NCBI RefSeq assembly: GCF_008629695.1
Contig: NZ_VWSH01000002.1
Location: forward strand, 93,410-157,409
Length of the DNA stretch: 64,000 nucleotides
DNA from: Taibaiella lutea
Lineage (GTDB): Bacteria > Bacteroidota > Bacteroidia > Chitinophagales > Chitinophagaceae
Direction of reading: 5' to 3'
Below, in pieces: positions 61,098 through 64,000 of the stretch. The notes under the pieces are model-generated. The model did no database searches and was not told where the DNA came from. It saw only the letters and a list, made by a program, of their open reading frames with translations. The position numbers and the translations under genes are program-made. The stretch's first letter is position 1, and every line of letters starts with the position of its first letter.

Positions 61098-63512
61098 TTA
61101 ACGAAGCAATGTCACATTTCCCTGATAAGATTCAGTAGCTCCATTGATGAAAGTCGCTTTGATTAGATATATATACACGCCTCCGGGTTGGTCTGTTCCA
61201 TTAAGCTTTCCGTCCCAGCCTCTGCCATTTATTTGTGTTGTTTCAAATATCTTCTGACCCCAGCGATTTACTAATTGCATGGAGAAATCAACAACTGAGG
61301 AAGACAATAATTCTCTTGGGAAGAAGTAATCATTCTCTCCATCGCCATTTGGTGTAAAAGCGTTTGGAATATCTATGTAGCAATCCTTTGCAATATGAAT
61401 CACGTCTGAATTACTGCAATACGGCGTACTTACAGTTAAAGTTATATCACCATGATGTTTTGCTAATATTTCAGGTGTCGTTTCGCCGGTACTCCATTCA
61501 TACGTTTCGCCGAGACCTTCTCCGTATGTGTTCTTCAACAGAATAGGCGCTCCATGCAGGCAAAGTGATGTATCAGGACCAAGATATACCTTAGGCAATG
61601 CATATACATTTACGGAATCATGACCGTTCTTTGTCTCACACCCCGGAGTTGATGCCGTAGTAGTAAAGAAAAAAGTTCCTGCCTGATCATAAGCATGTCT
61701 GAGCTCGGTTTGTACAATGTTTCCTCTTTCCTGCACATTATCCCTGTCATCCAGCGAAGCACCTACGCCATCTCCGAAATTCCAATTGAACAACCCGAAG
61801 CCTGCCATGTATTTTAAATTGAAAATAACATGCTCACCAGTACAAATGTCCCTTCTGTCCAATGATACCTTAAGGTCCGGCACCGGCGATACCCATATTG
61901 ATTTTACAGCAGTATCTACGCAGCCATCACTATTGGTTATTGCAAGTGTCACATCATAAATTCCGGGTACTGTATATTGGTGTATATGATTCAGGTCAAC
62001 ATAACTAAAGCCGTCACCGAAATTCCAGTGATTGATGTAATTGCTTCCGAGAGAAAGATTATTGGTTGATAAAGAATCGATGATGCAAAGTGTATCGGCA
62101 CTCAATGTAAAATCTGCATGAATGCTGCTTACATTGACTGCAATAAGCGCGCTGTCACTCTCGCATCCGTTCACTGTTTGCGTTATATACCATGTCTCAG
62201 TATGGCCGGTGCTTGTATTAATAACCGGCGCAACAGGAGAACCTGTTGAAGCCAATGGTTGATTATACCACAATAGATTTTGCCCCTGTGCTGTTAAAGT
62301 AATTGCCGGAGCATCCTGACAAATCAATTCCGAAGAAGATGAAACAACAGGTGGCAATGGCTTAGGCTTGATATCAACTTTAATTTCGGCTCTTGGACTT
62401 TCACATCCTAAAACTTGTTGTGAAACATAGTATGTATAATTACCTGCGGCAACCGTTGAAGGAGAAGGAGCAATGCTGCTGCCTGTTCCTCCTGTCGGAA
62501 CATCATACCATAAAAGCGATGTTCCGGTTGCTGCAAGCACAGGTGCAATCGCCTCTTCGCAATAAGAAAGAGGCGAAACAACCGCCGGAGCAGCAGGTAT
62601 AGGATTTACTATCAGGTTTAATGTCACGATAGAATCGCATCCTCCGCCTGAGGTGAATGTATCTGTATAATATCCCGTAACACTATAGCTGGTTCCATTG
62701 AACAGATAGCTTGAACCCTGACAAATCGCAGCATCTGTAGTATCATTATTAGAAGCTCCGCCGCCACCTGATGCATTTAACATGCCATTTATCCATGTTG
62801 CATTCGCAGGTGTATTCGGTGCGCCCGGCGTTTCGTTTGCCGGTACGTTTCCTGCTATCCATGAAGCGCTTATATTATATTGGGCATCATTAAGATAAAA
62901 AACTTTTTGAGAGCCTGAACCACTCATGTGTACAGGAGATGACACACCGCTACCATAACTTACAGCATGATAAGACGCTGTAAGATTTGCAGGATCAACC
63001 GTCTGTACCACATCATTGCTGTTGTTCAAAGCCATGTTTGTCCATGTTGTAGAAGCGCCAAAGCCACTTGAAGGATACGTCATTGACCCGCTGTTTGGCA
63101 ATGAGTTTTGTAACTCAAGTAAAGCAGACGTGATGGGTACTATATAGACGTGATCATTATTGGCATCAGTAGGATCATCTGCAGGTAAGTTTGCATTGAT
63201 GTCTCCGCTATTATAAACTACTATAATCGATCCGTAAGGTACACAGGCCCAGTTGGGATCATTCTTAAATCTGTAACAACCCGGAGAAATGGCAACACTG
63301 CCATACCAACCGTTATTATCATCAAATATCCATCCTCTCAGGTCTGCACAACTATTGGTGCATGTAGGCTGTCCTTTAACAACAAATTCGAGATATTCCT
63401 TATTGCCTGACGCTCCTTGTGAAAATTCATTGACAACAATCTGAGCCTGAGCCCCGCGACTGAAAGCAAGTAAACCAAATAAGACAAAGGCAATAATATA
63501 TTTGCGATACAT
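61098..63512 (-). CDS. Lamin-tail/PKD surface protein with CHU_C domain
   Basis: An 804-residue surface protein. Signal peptide 1-23 ends AQA before Q. A lamin-tail-like domain (about 25-200, IVVNEFSQGASGNKEYLEFV, then CADLRGWIFDDNNGWYGS) is followed by one repeat of the GCDSIVTLNLIVNP type seen in the 48.9-kb protein. Ig-like modules come next (SYCEEAIAPVLAATGTSLLWYD). Two PKD-like units have NHWNFGDGFSYVD and FNWNFGDGVGAS. The C-terminal CHU_C domain starts about 715 (IPNAFTPNGDGENDYFFP, then VNRWGQKIFETTQ). It is a T9SS type B cargo. The plausible neighbour is the truncated TonB receptor gene 12 bases upstream, so the two may be co-transcribed. Confidence 0.85.
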   Translation of the reverse strand: MYRKYIIAFVLFGLLAFSRGAQAQIVVNEFSQGASGNKEYLEFVVKGQPTCTNSCADLRGWIFDDNNGWYGSVAISPGCYRFKNDPNWACVPYGSIIVVYNSGDINANLPADDPTDANNDHVYIVPITSALLELQNSLPNSGSMTYPSSGFGASTTWTNMALNNSNDVVQTVDPANLTASYHAVSYGSGVSSPVHMSGSGSQKVFYLNDAQYNISASWIAGNVPANETPGAPNTPANATWINGMLNASGGGGASNNDTTDAAICQGSSYLFNGTSYSVTGYYTDTFTSGGGCDSIVTLNLIVNPIPAAPAVVSPLSYCEEAIAPVLAATGTSLLWYDVPTGGTGSSIAPSPSTVAAGNYTYYVSQQVLGCESPRAEIKVDIKPKPLPPVVSSSSELICQDAPAITLTAQGQNLLWYNQPLASTGSPVAPVINTSTGHTETWYITQTVNGCESDSALIAVNVSSIHADFTLSADTLCIIDSLSTNNLSLGSNYINHWNFGDGFSYVDLNHIHQYTVPGIYDVTLAITNSDGCVDTAVKSIWVSPVPDLKVSLDRRDICTGEHVIFNLKYMAGFGLFNWNFGDGVGASLDDRDNVQERGNIVQTELRHAYDQAGTFFFTTTASTPGCETKNGHDSVNVYALPKVYLGPDTSLCLHGAPILLKNTYGEGLGETYEWSTGETTPEILAKHHGDITLTVSTPYCSNSDVIHIAKDCYIDIPNAFTPNGDGENDYFFPRELLSSSVVDFSMQLVNRWGQKIFETTQINGRGWDGKLNGTDQPGGVYIYLIKATFINGATESYQGNVTLLR

Positions 63513-63524
63513 TACAAAAGAGAT

Positions 63525-64000
63525 TTAGAATTTGTAGCTGATATTTAAGAAGTAATTAATACCGTAACCATAGAAATATTTATTGGGATAACGATTTGCG
63601 TCCTGAGTAGAATAGTCAAAACGTAATTGCTCGAAACCACCATTAATAGACTGGTTATTCAATATGTTATTTACACCTGCATTGATATAGATAAAGGAAT
63701 TCTTTGAAGCAGCATGAATATATTTATTCACCTTTATAGATATTCCTGCAAAGACGTCCATGGTGAAAATACCCGGAAGTTTTTCCTGCGCCAGAATAGC
63801 AGATTTTTCTACGCCGTCGGCTAATAATCCTACAGCTTCGGCAGTACGTCTGCTTGGGTTAATGTCAATGTAATTCCTGTCCATATAATTGAAGTTCACA
63901 TTGGCATACCAATACTTTGGTGATTTATAATTAAGCCCTAAAGTATAAGCAGATTGCGGCCCTGCAGCAACGTAATAATTCTTGATATAAACTTTGCTTG
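63525..64000 (-). CDS. TonB-dependent receptor, C-terminal end (cut by window)
   Basis: The frame runs to the window edge at 64000, so only the last about 158 residues are present. They read as barrel strands: SAYTLGLNYKSPKYWYANVN, then FNYMDRNYIDINPSRRTAEAV, ending in the aromatic closing strand FLNISYKF. RNYIDINPSRRT is typical of Bacteroidota TonB-dependent receptors with a carboxypeptidase-like N-terminal domain. A GTG at 63899 is internal and not a start. The gene is 12 bases upstream of the lamin-tail protein. Ligand cannot be judged from this end. Confidence 0.82.
   Translation of the reverse strand, partial: SKVYIKNYYVAAGPQSAYTLGLNYKSPKYWYANVNFNYMDRNYIDINPSRRTAEAVGLLADGVEKSAILAQEKLPGIFTMDVFAGISIKVNKYIHAASKNSFIYINAGVNNILNNQSINGGFEQLRFDYSTQDANRYPNKYFYGYGINYFLNISYKF

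Overview
The window comes from a member of the Bacteroidota, most likely a free-living Chitinophagaceae-like bacterium. The evidence is type IX secretion (T9SS) C-terminal domains of both the type A and gliding-associated CHU_C kinds, GEVED and choice-of-anchor L adhesin domains, TonB receptors of Bacteroidota type, a RpoD-like sigma factor starting MRQLK, and promoters with the Bacteroidota -7 element TAnnTTTG. No rRNA, tRNA, CRISPR array, prophage or complete insertion sequence was seen.

Layout. 0.6-4.5 kb: a T9SS surface protein, a small membrane protein, a conserved hypothetical, and two intergenic repeat fields. 4.6-10.9 kb: a minus-strand defence operon, vsr - HTH regulator - C5 cytosine methyltransferase - McrB-like AAA+ ATPase - DUF2357/McrC-like nuclease, which looks like a LlaJI-type McrBC-related restriction-modification system. 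A perfect 23-bp inverted repeat sits just before the HTH gene. 10.9-14.6 kb: three families of hairpin repeats, a radC-like gene, and a T9SS-sorted beta-propeller protein behind a cobalamin riboswitch (a BtuG-like candidate). 14.6-28.4 kb: a response regulator and histidine kinase, PAP2 phosphatase, EamA-type protein, TonB receptor-like barrel, HD hydrolase, PepSY-like protein, an RND efflux operon (TolC-adaptor-pump) and a CPA2 antiporter. Five start sites here share GAAT-N11-TTTG. Four of them also carry 11-bp tandem half-sites, which suggests one regulon under the encoded OmpR-type regulator.

28.5-39.1 kb: an island of proteins without signal peptides. It holds a papain-fold-like protein, a six-blade propeller protein, a compact subtilase, and a two-gene operon of a possible P47/TULIP-like protein and a 1188-residue propeller-plus-hydrophobic-helix protein. 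An OmpA/PRC-barrel pair is embedded in it. This island is the best candidate for something not previously described. 40.1-55.1 kb: a 2201-residue GEVED/FN3 adhesin, a nucleoside transporter, a lysine-rich histone-H1-like protein and two CHU_C gliding-type surface proteins, one with an array of 51-residue repeats. 55.1-57.9 kb: a divergent RpoD-like sigma factor and a NarL-type two-component pair. 57.9-64 kb: a secreted endonuclease/exonuclease/phosphatase-fold protein, a T9SS-sorted PHP metallohydrolase, a lamin-tail/PKD CHU_C protein, and the C-terminal end of a TonB receptor cut by the window edge.

Together the window encodes surface adhesion and secretion cargo, envelope efflux under two-component control, vitamin B12 handling, and a restriction-modification system. 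All calls come from reading sequence; no database search was run.
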